A stretch of 64,000 bases of DNA from Chitinophagales bacterium (GCA_026129525.1 JAHCHW010000001.1:632001-696000); one strand, 5' to 3'; positions 26,321 through 35,133 are shown, numbered from the stretch's first letter. Numbers and translations are program-made. The notes: generated from the letters alone by a model not told the origin.

Positions 26321-27328
26321 ATGAGAATTATAATTCCGATGGCAGGCTGGGGAACAAGGTTACGACCACATACCCTAACTATTCCTAAACCCATGTTGCC
26401 CGTAGCCGGCAAACCTATTGTGCAGCGCTTGGTAGAAGACCTGATGGCTTCAACCGACCAAAAAGTGGACGACATTGTGTTTATCATCCGCGAAGATTTC
26501 GGAAACACTATTGCCGAACAATTATTGAAAGTAGCTGCCGACTGCGGAAGCAAAGGGCACATCCGGTATCAGGACGAACCCCTCGGCACGGCACATGCCA
26601 TATTGTGCGCGGGCGATTTTTTGAAGGGCAACATTATTGTGGCGTTTGCCGATACTCTTTTTAAAAGCGATTTCAAAATAAATGCCGCGCAGGATGGCGT
26701 GGTGTGGGTGCAAAAAGTGGCTAACCCTGCTGCCTTTGGCGTAGTTAAGTTAAATGACAGCGGTATTATTACCGACTTTGTAGAAAAACCCAAAGACTTT
26801 GTTTCCGACCTTGCCATTATAGGCATCTATTACTTTAAAGATGGTGCATACCTACGCAGCGAAATGCAATACCTGATTGATAACAACATCCGCGAAAAAG
26901 GCGAATACCAACTCACCAACGCGCTCGAAAACATGAAAGCCAAAGGCGCCCAATTTCACAAAGGCAAAGTGCTCGAATGGCTCGACTGCGGAAATAAAGA
27001 TGCCACCGTGTACACTAACCAACGCGTACTGGAGTTTATTAAAGAGCAGGAGTTGGTGAGCAAAAAAGCCGTTGTGGAGAATTCCGTAATAGTGCATCCC
27101 TGCTTTGTGGATGATGAAGCGGTAATTCGCAACTCGGTGGTGGGTCCTTATGTATCGGTAGGTAAAAATTCGGTGATTGAAAGTTCGGTGGTAAAAAACT
27201 CTATTGTGCAAAGCAAAACCATCATAAAAAATAAGTTAATCTACAACTCTATGCTTGGGAATTATGTTAAACTTGAAGGCAGAATGGAAGATTGGAGCAT
27301 AGGCGACTATAACACCATCATTCAGTAA
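26321..27328 (+). CDS. Sugar-phosphate nucleotidyltransferase with left-handed beta-helix tail
   Basis: A 335-aa enzyme of the glucose-1-phosphate nucleotidyltransferase type. The N-terminal domain has the signature MAGWGTRLRPHTLTIPKPM (about 7-25, with the GxGTRLRPxT loop and the Lys of PKPM), DEPLGTAHAI and the metal-binding FADTLF, where the usual G-D is A-D. VEKP and WLDCGNKDA follow. Residues ~245-335 show hexapeptide-repeat sequence (VVGPYVSVGKNSVIESSVV) forming a beta-helix, as in bifunctional NDP-sugar pyrophosphorylases, though no acetyltransferase motif is clear. It likely makes a dTDP- or UDP-sugar for surface glycans. The TPR gene follows after 30 nt. Confidence 0.82.
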   Translation: MRIIIPMAGWGTRLRPHTLTIPKPMLPVAGKPIVQRLVEDLMASTDQKVDDIVFIIREDFGNTIAEQLLKVAADCGSKGHIRYQDEPLGTAHAILCAGDFLKGNIIVAFADTLFKSDFKINAAQDGVVWVQKVANPAAFGVVKLNDSGIITDFVEKPKDFVSDLAIIGIYYFKDGAYLRSEMQYLIDNNIREKGEYQLTNALENMKAKGAQFHKGKVLEWLDCGNKDATVYTNQRVLEFIKEQELVSKKAVVENSVIVHPCFVDDEAVIRNSVVGPYVSVGKNSVIESSVVKNSIVQSKTIIKNKLIYNSMLGNYVKLEGRMEDWSIGDYNTIIQ

Positions 27329-27358
27329 ACTGCCGCTGAAACTTACATTGGTTTTTTC

Positions 27359-29116
27359 ATGAAAAGCACACCCGTTTTACTACTTCTTGCACTCCTCTTT
27401 GCTTTCTCGCAAGCCCCGGCACAGCCATCGGGCAAAAAGAAAGGCAAAAAAGAAAAGCACGATAAATCGCAACCCGCCACCCTAAGCGCCAAAGAGCAAA
27501 CACAGTTAGACCGTTTGTTTCTGGAAGCCGAAAAAGCAAAAGTGATTGAGGATTGGGATGCCGCCATAAAGAATTACCGCGAGGTAATAGCGCTGGCGCC
27601 AAAAAATGCCAACGCACACTTTCAGTTGGCGCAAATTTTTTACAGCCAAAGCAAACTTGCCGATGCCGAAAAAGAAGCCTTTGCCGCTGTTAAACTTGAC
27701 GAAAGCAATAAGTGGTATCTTGAAATGCTCGCCACTATTTATATGACACAGGGCAGAGCCAAAGAAGCCGGTGCCACCTACGAACTCCTCATTAAAAAAT
27801 TTCCGAACAACCCCGATTACTACCTCAACCTCGCTTACCTGTATTCGCGCTACGGAGTGTTCGACAAAGCCATAAAAACTTATGACTTGTTTGAAAAGAA
27901 TTTCGGGGTTGATGAACAGGTAGTGCAGGAAAAGAAAAACCTTTACCTGCGTATGGGCAAGTTTAACGAAGCCCTTGCCGAAATAAAAAAACTGACCGAT
28001 GAATACCCCAACGAGCCGGAGTACATGCTTATGGAAGCCGACCTTTACAAAGCAAAAGGCGACCGCGACAAAGCCCGCGACATTTACAACCGCATTCTGG
28101 AAATAGAGCCCGATAACCCGCAGGCGCAGTTAGGCTTGGCGCAACTGAGCCTCCGCACCGACACCCCCGAACAGAAAACCGAAAACCTGAAAGGCATTTT
28201 CGAAAATCCGAAAGTGAATATTGATACCAAGGTGAGCATCCTTATTATTTCGTACATACAAATGAATAACGAGGATTCGGTAAAGCGCAAAGAAGGAATT
28301 GAACTTGCTCAAATACTCACCCGCATTCACCCCGAAGAATCGAAATCGCACGCTGTGCTGGGTGACATGTATTACATTGACGGGCAAAACGACCAGGCGC
28401 TGGAGGCTTACCTTAAAGCGCTTTCGCTCAACAAAAATGTGTTTCAGGTTTGGCAGCAGGTAATGCTCATTTACAACATCAAAAAAGATTGGGACAATGT
28501 TTTAAAGGTATCCAACGAAGCCATGGAACTGTTCCCCAATCAGGCAATGATTTACCTGTTTAAAGGCGGTGCCGAAGTGCAACTGAAAGACTACGAAAAA
28601 GCGATTAAGAGTTTTTCGAAAGGCGAAAAAATGAGCACCGAAGATTTAAAACTCCGCGCTCAGTTTCTGGCTAATCAGGGCGAAGCTTACCACAGCCTGA
28701 ACAAACATACCGAAAGCGATGAAGCATACGAAAAATCGCTGAAGTTAGACCCCGAGAACGCTTATGTGCTCAACAACTACAGCTACTACCTCAGCCTTCG
28801 CAAAGAAAACTTAGAGCGCGCCAAGCAAATGAGCGCTTACTCCAACAAATTAGAGCCGAACAACTCTTCATTTCTGGACACCTACGCATGGATTTTGTTT
28901 CAGTTGGGTAACTACACCGAAGCAAAAGACTGGCAGGAAAAAGCCATGAAAGCCGGAGGCGATAAAAGCGGTACCATTCTGGAACACTACGGAGATATTC
29001 TTTTTAAACTCGGCAAAAAGAACGATGCGGTTACCTACTGGAAAAAAGCCAAAGAAGCAGGCGTAGAATCCCAAACCATTGAACGGAAAATTGCTGAGGA
29101 GAAATACCTTGAGTAA
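27359..29116 (+). CDS. TPR-repeat protein, exported
   Basis: A 585-aa protein with a signal peptide (MKSTPVLLLLALLFAFSQAPAQ), a short Lys-rich linker (KKKGKKEKHDK) and then about a dozen tetratricopeptide repeats across the remaining length (for example AIKNYREVIALAPKNANAHF and AYEKSLKLDPENAYVLNNYS). It is likely a periplasmic or outer-membrane-associated interaction scaffold. It begins an operon-like run with a DUF4292 protein and an EnvC-like coiled-coil protein; the same trio is conserved in Bacteroidota, suggesting a joint role in envelope or lipoprotein maintenance. No enzymatic domain is present. Confidence 0.82.
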   Translation: MKSTPVLLLLALLFAFSQAPAQPSGKKKGKKEKHDKSQPATLSAKEQTQLDRLFLEAEKAKVIEDWDAAIKNYREVIALAPKNANAHFQLAQIFYSQSKLADAEKEAFAAVKLDESNKWYLEMLATIYMTQGRAKEAGATYELLIKKFPNNPDYYLNLAYLYSRYGVFDKAIKTYDLFEKNFGVDEQVVQEKKNLYLRMGKFNEALAEIKKLTDEYPNEPEYMLMEADLYKAKGDRDKARDIYNRILEIEPDNPQAQLGLAQLSLRTDTPEQKTENLKGIFENPKVNIDTKVSILIISYIQMNNEDSVKRKEGIELAQILTRIHPEESKSHAVLGDMYYIDGQNDQALEAYLKALSLNKNVFQVWQQVMLIYNIKKDWDNVLKVSNEAMELFPNQAMIYLFKGGAEVQLKDYEKAIKSFSKGEKMSTEDLKLRAQFLANQGEAYHSLNKHTESDEAYEKSLKLDPENAYVLNNYSYYLSLRKENLERAKQMSAYSNKLEPNNSSFLDTYAWILFQLGNYTEAKDWQEKAMKAGGDKSGTILEHYGDILFKLGKKNDAVTYWKKAKEAGVESQTIERKIAEEKYLE

Positions 29117-29153
29117 TCGCCAATTTCGGCACAGTTTTTACAATACCGGTTGC

Positions 29154-29900
29154 ATGTTACTCCGTGCTGCAAGTTTTTTGTTGTTCATTGTTGTAAGCAG
29201 TCCGCTGCGTGCAGCCGGAAACGATTCACTTACCTATACCTACCGGCAAATTTCCGACAGTGTGGCAGCAAAGCAACTCGGCTACAAAACGCTTTCCATG
29301 CGCGCCAAACTGCAATGGAGTACCCCGCAAACTTCGCAGGATTTGCACGCTACCATCCGCATGGCAAAGGACAGCCTTATATGGCTCAGCCTCGGCTCGG
29401 GCGGCATTGAAGCTGCCCGCGTATTGCTAACACCCGATAGTTTCCGCATTATTTACAAACTGAGCAACGAGTATTCGATAAAGGAATTTGACTACCTGCG
29501 GCAGTGGCTGCTGTTTCCGGTTTCGTTTACCATGTTTCAGCAACTGCTTGCGGGTGAGCGAATAACTATTGATGAGGGCGCTTCGGCAATTACTGCCGAA
29601 GACAGCGCACTTGCCCTTTACTGCGAAAGCAATTTTTTGTATCAGAAAACTACCGTTAACCCCCTAAACTATACAATGCGCCAATTGCTGTTGAAAGACA
29701 AAATGCTGCAACAGGACATGGCGGTTACCTTTGATGCCTATAATCTTTTCAACGGAAAGCCGTTTGCTTATAAGCGAATGATAAACGTAAACCAGGGAAA
29801 CACCTCCATGCAACTGCAAATGGAAATTATCCGCTTATCGGCTGATGAATCGTTGGCTTTTCCGTTCGAAATTAATTCGAAGTTGAAGAAGGTTGAGTGA
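29154..29900 (+). CDS. DUF4292 domain-containing exported protein
   Basis: A 248-aa protein with a signal peptide (MLLRAASFLLFIVVSSPLRAA). The mature part is beta-rich and of the DUF4292 type, which is structurally related to LolA/LolB-like half barrels: the LSMRAKLQWS segment, IRMAKDSLIWLSLG, AARVLLTPDSFRII, and the C-terminal FPFEINSKLKKVE. A lipid- or lipoprotein-binding role is plausible but unproven; no lipobox cysteine is seen. The start ATG 29154 is preferred because it opens the signal peptide; an upstream in-frame ATG at 29079 would overlap the TPR gene by 38 nt. Its TGA overlaps the next ATG (TGATG). Confidence 0.75.
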   Translation: MLLRAASFLLFIVVSSPLRAAGNDSLTYTYRQISDSVAAKQLGYKTLSMRAKLQWSTPQTSQDLHATIRMAKDSLIWLSLGSGGIEAARVLLTPDSFRIIYKLSNEYSIKEFDYLRQWLLFPVSFTMFQQLLAGERITIDEGASAITAEDSALALYCESNFLYQKTTVNPLNYTMRQLLLKDKMLQQDMAVTFDAYNLFNGKPFAYKRMINVNQGNTSMQLQMEIIRLSADESLAFPFEINSKLKKVE

Positions 29901-31210
29901 TGGCAGATAACAAAGGGCAAACATCAAACGTCAAACGTAATCGAACTGCGGTTATTCGGTTCGCAGCCGCTTTACTACTCATTACTCATTACTCATTACT
30001 CATTGTTCCTGCCTCCGCCCAATCAACCTTGCTTGCCAACAAAAAAAACCAACTGCAATTGCAAATGGAAAAATTGCAGAAGGAAATAAAGGAGATAGAA
30101 GCCGCCATTAAAACCACCAGTGCCAAAAAGGAAAAAAGCATGAGCGAGATTTTATCGCTGCAGGCAAAAATCCGTTCGCGCGAAAAACTCATCAAAAACA
30201 TCAACGAACAAATTGGCGACCTGGACGAAACCATTGGCGAAACCAGCGAAGAGATAAACACCAAATCGGCAGAGGTGGAAAAAATGAAGCAGGATTACGC
30301 CAATATGCTCCGCAAAAGTTACGAGAACATCACCCTGCAAAACCAACTTGCGTTTTTGCTTTCGTCCAATTCATTTTCTGAAGCATTTCGCAGGTACAAC
30401 TACTTGCTGAAAGTGGCTGAATACAGACGCAATCAGGCTAAAGCCTTGCAACAATCCATTGGCGAACTGCAAACAAAAAAAGATGAGTTACAACACACCA
30501 AAGAAGAGAAACTGACCCTGCTCGAAAAGCAAACCGAACAAAAATCGGTACTCGAAAAAGAGAAAAAGGATAAAGACATTGCCGTAGCCCAATTGCAGGA
30601 AAAAGAGAAAAAACTCCGCAAGCAGATTGACGAAAAAAATGCCGCTGCCAAAAAACTGAACGACCGTATTAAAGCCATTATTGAAGAAGAAATAGCAGCC
30701 GCCAAAAAGAAAGCCGAAGAAGAAGCCAAAAAGAAAGGCGCTCCGGCACCCAAAACTACCGATGCCATGCCGCTTACCCCTGAAGAGCAGGCGCTGTCGA
30801 AAGACTTTGCGAACAACAAAGGAAAGTTGCCATGGCCCGTAGTGCGCGGGCATATTGTTTCGCGCTTTGGCAAACACGAACACCCTGCCATAAAAGGCGT
30901 AATGATTGAAAACAACGGAGTGGATATTAAAACCGAAGCCGGTGCCGAGGCACGTACGGTGTTTGCCGGAACGGTAGTAAGCGTATTTTCCTTACCCACC
31001 ACCCACACTTGTGTTATTGTAAAGCACGGTGAGTATTTTACGGTGTATTCCAATCTTGAATCGGTAAGTGTAAAAGCAGAGCAACAGCTAAACATTAAGC
31101 AAACTATCGGCAAGGTTTATACCGACAAAGCAGAGGAACTCAGCAAAGTTCACATCGAAATTTGGAAAGGGAAAGAGAAAATGGACCCGGAATTATGGCT
31201 GGCTAACTAA
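29900..31210 (+). CDS. EnvC-like murein hydrolase activator (coiled coil + degenerate LytM domain)
   Basis: A 436-aa exported protein. After a signal peptide (about 20-40, ending PASAQ) comes a long coiled coil (about 45-270), then a LytM/M23 domain (about 310-430). The zinc site is degenerate: the usual H-x-G-x-D is NNGVDIKT (Asn for His) and the HxH is VHIEIWKG (second His missing). Like E. coli EnvC it is therefore better read as an activator of an amidase than as an active endopeptidase. It is translationally coupled to DUF4292 (TGATG). The signal-peptide coding sequence contains four tandem copies of a 7-nt unit, which could slip out of frame. Confidence 0.8.
   Translation: MADNKGQTSNVKRNRTAVIRFAAALLLITHYSLLIVPASAQSTLLANKKNQLQLQMEKLQKEIKEIEAAIKTTSAKKEKSMSEILSLQAKIRSREKLIKNINEQIGDLDETIGETSEEINTKSAEVEKMKQDYANMLRKSYENITLQNQLAFLLSSNSFSEAFRRYNYLLKVAEYRRNQAKALQQSIGELQTKKDELQHTKEEKLTLLEKQTEQKSVLEKEKKDKDIAVAQLQEKEKKLRKQIDEKNAAAKKLNDRIKAIIEEEIAAAKKKAEEEAKKKGAPAPKTTDAMPLTPEEQALSKDFANNKGKLPWPVVRGHIVSRFGKHEHPAIKGVMIENNGVDIKTEAGAEARTVFAGTVVSVFSLPTTHTCVIVKHGEYFTVYSNLESVSVKAEQQLNIKQTIGKVYTDKAEELSKVHIEIWKGKEKMDPELWLAN
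29977..30004 (+). repeat. Heptanucleotide tandem repeat (ACTCATT x 4)
   Basis: Four perfect copies of ACTCATT inside the signal-peptide region of the EnvC-like gene, encoding the THYSLLI stretch. A smaller TCAAACG duplication lies just upstream (about 29923-29936). Seven is not a multiple of three, so gain or loss of one unit would shift the frame. Confidence 0.85.
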
Positions 31211-31220
31211 GCGGCTGTAA

Positions 31221-31313
31221 CTACCTGTAAACCTCTTCCAATTCTCCGGCAACTACCACCGCGTCATCGTCAATAGGCCAAACGGGGAGTTGAGGCGTAG
31301 GATTTTTTTGCAT
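31221..31313 (-). CDS. Possible 30-aa ORF, unknown
   Basis: A minus-strand frame beginning MQKNPTPQLPVWPIDDDAVV and ending GELEEVYR. It is the only protein-like frame in the 215-bp stretch between the EnvC-like gene and the His-rich secreted protein gene. It is acidic and lacks a signal peptide. No family is recognised and chance coding is likely; the stretch otherwise shows only the promoter box at 31405. Confidence 0.2.
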   Translation of the reverse strand: MQKNPTPQLPVWPIDDDAVVVAGELEEVYR

Positions 31314-31404
31314 AGCAGTGTTTTTAATGCCTACATATACGGATAGCGTTGTTTGAGGTTGCGGATTAAGCCTTCTTTCTTACGGCTGTTTTTGCAGGGA
31401 AAAA

Positions 31405-31412
31405 TATCTTTG
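31405..31412 (+). promoter_or_regulatory. -7 element of the His-rich secreted protein gene
   Basis: TATCTTTG, a perfect TAnnTTTG, 13 nt before the ATG at 31426. No clear -33 element at normal spacing. Confidence 0.5.
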
Positions 31413-31425
31413 CACCCACTTTCTC

Positions 31426-33033
31426 ATGCGTTATCGGGCAATTACGGTTTTGGTGGTTTTAAGTGTTCGGCTGTTGGGGCAGGCTCCGTCTTTTCCGCTC
31501 TCGCATCCGTATTCTACGCAAAGCGAAATTGGCTTTGAACCATGCCGCGATACCTTCAAATTTCTGAAGCGGAAAGAGTATTACGACATAGGTGTTATTC
31601 TTCCATCGTGGTTGCCCATAATTGACAAGAATTATGTTGGCGTGCTGGAGGGCACGGTAATCTACAACCATCCCGATGGCTCGCATGGTCCGCATGTAAG
31701 CCACGAAGATTTGCCCTTTTACCATTATACCCACGATATGGATTTTGATGTGGTGCCCGATGTTACAGACGATAACCGCTTTACGAATCTACTACCGTAC
31801 CGCATCTACAAAACCAAAGACGGTTACGACACTATTCTTCAAACCTATATTGGCTGCGAATGGGAATGCGGGCTGGGCACTAACAACCGTATTAACCCGC
31901 TGCGTGGCGAAAACAACAAAGGCAACAGCGTAGGTTTTTTTTCTGCGGGGCACCAAAGGCGCGATGTTATCTGGAATTGGCCTGCCCCTTCCGATTGGGT
32001 ACATGTGGAAGGACACTATGTGTGGGACCGCGGCCATCCGCCTGCCCGTGCCGAACTGCATCCGGTTCGATTTATCGGAATTAGAAGAGCGCTGCCCGAG
32101 CAGGTAATGATAGGCGACAGTTCACTAAAGTTTGCCACGCGCGTTGATATTTTCGGCAGTGGCGATGGTGGGGCGTTGCTTAACAACCGACACAATGCCC
32201 CGCCATTTGTTCAGCGGGTAAACATGAGCGGTAAAGATTACGAGTTCACCGTTAAAATAAATGTTCCCCGCCCCTCGCCCGGTGCCGTATTGCGTTACAT
32301 GAGTGTAAAGCGAAAAGGCGACACATTCAGCCACAGCGCTGTTGTAACACTCAACGAAAACGAAGGAACGGCACATGTGTTCATACCATGGAAAACAAAC
32401 AACGCTAACGACCTCGAAATTTTTGCCCGTACCCTCTATTTCTTTTGGGACGAAGGAAGAGGCGTTTCGCCCGAACAGGCAGTGGATATGTATAAGGTAA
32501 CGCTTACCAATATTCGTTTTAAGCAACTGAGCGAAAAACTGTCGAAGGCCGAAATACGTTTATTTGCCAACGTAGGCAGCGACTGGCTTTTTGTAAACGA
32601 TTTTTTTGGAACCGAGAAAGCCATGCTTTCGAAAGGCCTGGGAAAAACCAGAAAAAAACACTGGGACTTGAATGTTGAATTTACGGTAGCCGTGCCGCGA
32701 GGGCAAAGTTTTAGGGTGTATATGGGAGGATGGGAGCTGGACGGGGTTGACTGGCTGAGTGGTGATATTATTGACCCCAATTCGCCCTGCAACGGAAAAA
32801 CAAAGCGCTATTTGAAAGAAAAACTTTTCAGCATTACACACATGCTTTTTCGCGGATGTTTAGATGACAAATTGGGCGAAATAAGTACCATGCACCGGTT
32901 CGAAAACCTTGGCAGGTTAGACCGGTTTACCAATACCCCCAAAGAAGGCATAAACGAAGACCCCTGCCCCTTTAGCAAGTACGAGTTAAAAGAGCGCTAC
33001 TACTTGAGCTACATTATTGAGAAGTTGAACTAA
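31426..33033 (+). CDS. Secreted His-rich protein of unknown function
   Basis: A 535-aa protein with a signal peptide (MRYRAITVLVVLSVRLLGQ). Two conserved-looking polar patches stand out: a His-rich stretch at 82-108 (HPDG, HGPHVSHED, HYTHDMDFDV) and WDRGHPPARAELHP at 200-213. Such clustered His/Asp/Glu suggest a metal site, perhaps catalytic. I recall comparable GHPP..EIHP signatures in uncharacterised bacterial and fungal proteins, but I cannot name a family. The C-terminal half (about 240-470) looks beta-rich, possibly C2-like sandwiches (IRLFANVGSDWLFVND; FRVYMGGWELDGVDW). It has its own promoter box and precedes a small GNAT gene by 10 nt. Function not assigned. Confidence 0.7.
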   Translation: MRYRAITVLVVLSVRLLGQAPSFPLSHPYSTQSEIGFEPCRDTFKFLKRKEYYDIGVILPSWLPIIDKNYVGVLEGTVIYNHPDGSHGPHVSHEDLPFYHYTHDMDFDVVPDVTDDNRFTNLLPYRIYKTKDGYDTILQTYIGCEWECGLGTNNRINPLRGENNKGNSVGFFSAGHQRRDVIWNWPAPSDWVHVEGHYVWDRGHPPARAELHPVRFIGIRRALPEQVMIGDSSLKFATRVDIFGSGDGGALLNNRHNAPPFVQRVNMSGKDYEFTVKINVPRPSPGAVLRYMSVKRKGDTFSHSAVVTLNENEGTAHVFIPWKTNNANDLEIFARTLYFFWDEGRGVSPEQAVDMYKVTLTNIRFKQLSEKLSKAEIRLFANVGSDWLFVNDFFGTEKAMLSKGLGKTRKKHWDLNVEFTVAVPRGQSFRVYMGGWELDGVDWLSGDIIDPNSPCNGKTKRYLKEKLFSITHMLFRGCLDDKLGEISTMHRFENLGRLDRFTNTPKEGINEDPCPFSKYELKERYYLSYIIEKLN

Positions 33034-33043
33034 ACAAAGTTTC

Positions 33044-33337
33044 ATGAGCAACATTCACCATACGAAAACCGGCAACCGCGGAAGTTTTTATTACGAAGCT
33101 GACGGAACCAAACTTGCCGAAATGACCTACACCATGGCAGGCGAAAGTAAAATGATAATTGACCATACCGAAGTGGACGATTCGCTGAAAGGACAAGGTG
33201 TTGGTAAAAAACTGCTTGCTGCTCTGGTAGAGTATGTACGCGCTTCCAACATTAAAGTGGTGCCGCTTTGCCCCTTTGCCAAAGCTACATTGCAAAAAAC
33301 GGCAGAGTGGCACGATGTATTAGCTGCACCCATGTAG
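33044..33337 (+). CDS. Small GNAT-family N-acetyltransferase (YjdJ/NATD1-like)
   Basis: A 97-aa single-domain acetyltransferase-fold protein. The acetyl-CoA pyrophosphate loop is seen as DDSLKGQGVGKKLLAALVEY (about 46-65, the R/Q-x-x-G-x-G/A signature reading GQGVGKK), then VVPLCPFAKATLQKTAEW, the typical end of the YjdJ/GTLF3B group. These mini-GNATs are about 90-100 aa, as here. The acceptor is unknown. It lies 10 nt after the His-rich secreted protein gene on the same strand, so co-transcription is likely although a functional link is not evident. Confidence 0.8.
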   Translation: MSNIHHTKTGNRGSFYYEADGTKLAEMTYTMAGESKMIIDHTEVDDSLKGQGVGKKLLAALVEYVRASNIKVVPLCPFAKATLQKTAEWHDVLAAPM

Positions 33338-33341
33338 CCGA

Positions 33342-34010
33342 TTAAGCTACCCGCAGGTTATTGTTATCTAACGGAATTACCGACTTGTGTTTTCTTTCGC
33401 TCTTTGAATCAAGCGCGGTGAACGAAATTGACGCCTTCGCCATTTTAGCATTAAACTCAAGCGTAGCTTTGCTGTTGCGCGAATTTTGGAACACAAGGTC
33501 AAGCCCTGTCCATGTCATAAACCAGCCCATCGGCTCCGCCATCAGTATCATACCTTCTATGTATTTCAATTCGTGTATTTGCGGAACGGTGGTTAAGTAA
33601 AACAGAAAAAGAATAAGCAACGAGCCGCCTCCCAGCATGGAATAACCTCTTTTTTGGATGTACCATCTTTCCTGACGGAGCTCTTCCGCCATTTTAGAAA
33701 AATGCCGGTTAAGACTCTGTATAATCGCATCTTCTGAATCATAATCCTGTGCATCTTCGAGCACGTTAAACTTCAATCTTATATTGTTGGTAGGCTGCTG
33801 TGCGGTCATTTTCCGCACTTCCTGAATAAAGTCGTCCGACAATGCACGCTCGGTAAAAGGACGAGTATCAAATTCCGAATATACATCAGCGTATTTATCA
33901 ATCCACAGATTGATTTCAGGTTCTGTTTCGGGCACCAATGTTGCCTCCAATCCTGTTTGGTTCATTTCCCGGTGTTTTTGTAAAAAATCAAATTCAGGTT
34001 TTTCCTTCAA
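33342..34010 (-). CDS. Membrane protein of unknown function, two predicted helices
   Basis: A 222-aa protein with an acidic N-terminal cytosolic part (KYADVYSEFDTRPFTERALSDDF, about 39-61), then a predicted helical hairpin in the membrane: about 128-145 (MLGGGSLLILFLFYLTTV) and about 153-170. A polar C-terminal tail follows. The motif FDxRPFTERALSDDF is the most conserved-looking feature; I do not know a named family. The upstream-most start is TTG at 34010; an ATG at 33965 (MNQTGLEATL) is a good alternative. It converges on the GNAT gene with 4 bp between the stops. The 261 bp upstream hold no other gene. Confidence 0.6.
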   Translation of the reverse strand: MKEKPEFDFLQKHREMNQTGLEATLVPETEPEINLWIDKYADVYSEFDTRPFTERALSDDFIQEVRKMTAQQPTNNIRLKFNVLEDAQDYDSEDAIIQSLNRHFSKMAEELRQERWYIQKRGYSMLGGGSLLILFLFYLTTVPQIHELKYIEGMILMAEPMGWFMTWTGLDLVFQNSRNSKATLEFNAKMAKASISFTALDSKSERKHKSVIPLDNNNLRVA

Positions 34011-34271
34011 TCGCCTTTTACGGTGGGTTTGTTCAATAGGTTACTTAACAGTCTGTTTATTTTTCGGGTTAAAATCATCCTCGTTAATTAACACAACACC
34101 TAAAACCTTTTAAAAACCGGTTGCGTATAGAATAGGACACTGAAATTACCGGGTGGGAAATACAAGCGGTTAACTCCCTTTATTTGAATAGAACAGCCGC
34201 TATATTGCATACAGGTAATTACAGTATTGAAAAACTTGAGAACCGATTTACTTACCCTAAAACTATTTACC

Positions 34272-35072
34272 ATGAGAGTAATTTATGCAATGCTTTTTAC
34301 AGCATTGTTATGCCACCAATTGTTCGGACAGGCAGCCCCTCCAAAACCCAAAACAACCATTCCGGCAAAAGCATCGTTAGCTGAAGTAACAGCCGGTATT
34401 GAAGCCAACATGATTTTTGTGCAGGGCGGCACGTTTACCATGGGTTGCACCAAAGAGCAGGATACCTGCTATGCATCCGAAAAACCCGCACACAAAGTAA
34501 CCCTCAGCAATTTCTATATCAATAAATATCCGGTTACCCAACGCGAGTGGGAAACAGTGATGGGCACACGCCCATGGTTTTCGAAAAACTGCCCCGAATG
34601 CCCTGTAGAGCACGTGAGTTGGTACGATGCACAGAGTTTTATAAACACACTTAATCAGGCAACCGGAAAATATTACCGCCTGCCTACCGAAGCTGAATGG
34701 GAATATGCCGCACGCGGAGGCAGTAAATCGCAAGGCTACCAGTATGCCGGTGGCAACAACCCCGATGAAATTGGCTGGTACGAAGTCAACAGTAATAAGC
34801 AGTCGCACCCGGTTGGGCAGAAAAAACCCAACGAATTGGGCTTATACGATATGAGCGGAAATGTATGGCAGTGGTGCAACGATTGGTACGATGAAAACTA
34901 TTATCAAAACAGCCCTGCCAAAGACCCGCAGGGACCCGGAAGAGATTCGTACCGTACCTGCCGTGGCGGCTCATGGTGGAGCGAAGTAGGCGACCTGCGC
35001 CTTTCTAACCGCGATCGCTATCCGCCCGATGCACGCGATGATGATGTAGGCTTCAGAATTGTAAAAGACTAA
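34272..35072 (+). CDS. Formylglycine-generating-enzyme-like (SUMF1-fold) exported protein
   Basis: A 266-aa protein with a signal peptide (MRVIYAMLFTALLCHQLFGQ) and a complete FGE-sulfatase/SUMF1 (C-type-lectin-like) fold: FVQGGTFTMG, the NKYPVTQREWETVMG region, VSWYDAQSF, RLPTEAEWEYAARGG, LGLYDMSGNVWQWCNDW, RGGSWW, and final DDVGFRIVKD. The two active-site cysteines of true formylglycine-generating enzymes, expected after RGGS, are absent (WWSEVGDLRLSNRDRYPP). Sulfatase activation is therefore unlikely; a binding or envelope role, like other exported SUMF1-fold proteins such as GldK, is more probable. Start ATG 34272 opens the signal peptide. A strong terminator follows at 35091. Confidence 0.82.
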   Translation: MRVIYAMLFTALLCHQLFGQAAPPKPKTTIPAKASLAEVTAGIEANMIFVQGGTFTMGCTKEQDTCYASEKPAHKVTLSNFYINKYPVTQREWETVMGTRPWFSKNCPECPVEHVSWYDAQSFINTLNQATGKYYRLPTEAEWEYAARGGSKSQGYQYAGGNNPDEIGWYEVNSNKQSHPVGQKKPNELGLYDMSGNVWQWCNDWYDENYYQNSPAKDPQGPGRDSYRTCRGGSWWSEVGDLRLSNRDRYPPDARDDDVGFRIVKD

Positions 35073-35090
35073 GAGAATAGAACAACAGGT

Positions 35091-35128
35091 AACGGCTTCC
35101 GAAGAATTTGGAAGCCGTTTGTTATTTT
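35091..35128 (+). terminator. Rho-independent terminator
   Basis: AACGGCTTCC (35091-35100) pairs perfectly with GGAAGCCGTT (35110-35119) over a 9-nt loop and is followed by a T-rich tail (TGTTATTTT). It ends the SUMF1-fold gene in the 61-bp convergent space before the ABC-F gene. Confidence 0.8.
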
Positions 35129-35133
35129 AGAAG

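Noticed and set aside
29079..29153. Longer start for the DUF4292 protein
   Set aside because: It would overlap the TPR gene by 38 nt and bury the signal peptide; ATG 29154 opens the signal peptide.
30433..31113. Minus-strand open frame of 226 codons inside the EnvC-like gene
   Set aside because: Low-complexity Ser/Phe-rich antisense of the coiled coil and LytM domain; the plus strand clearly codes.
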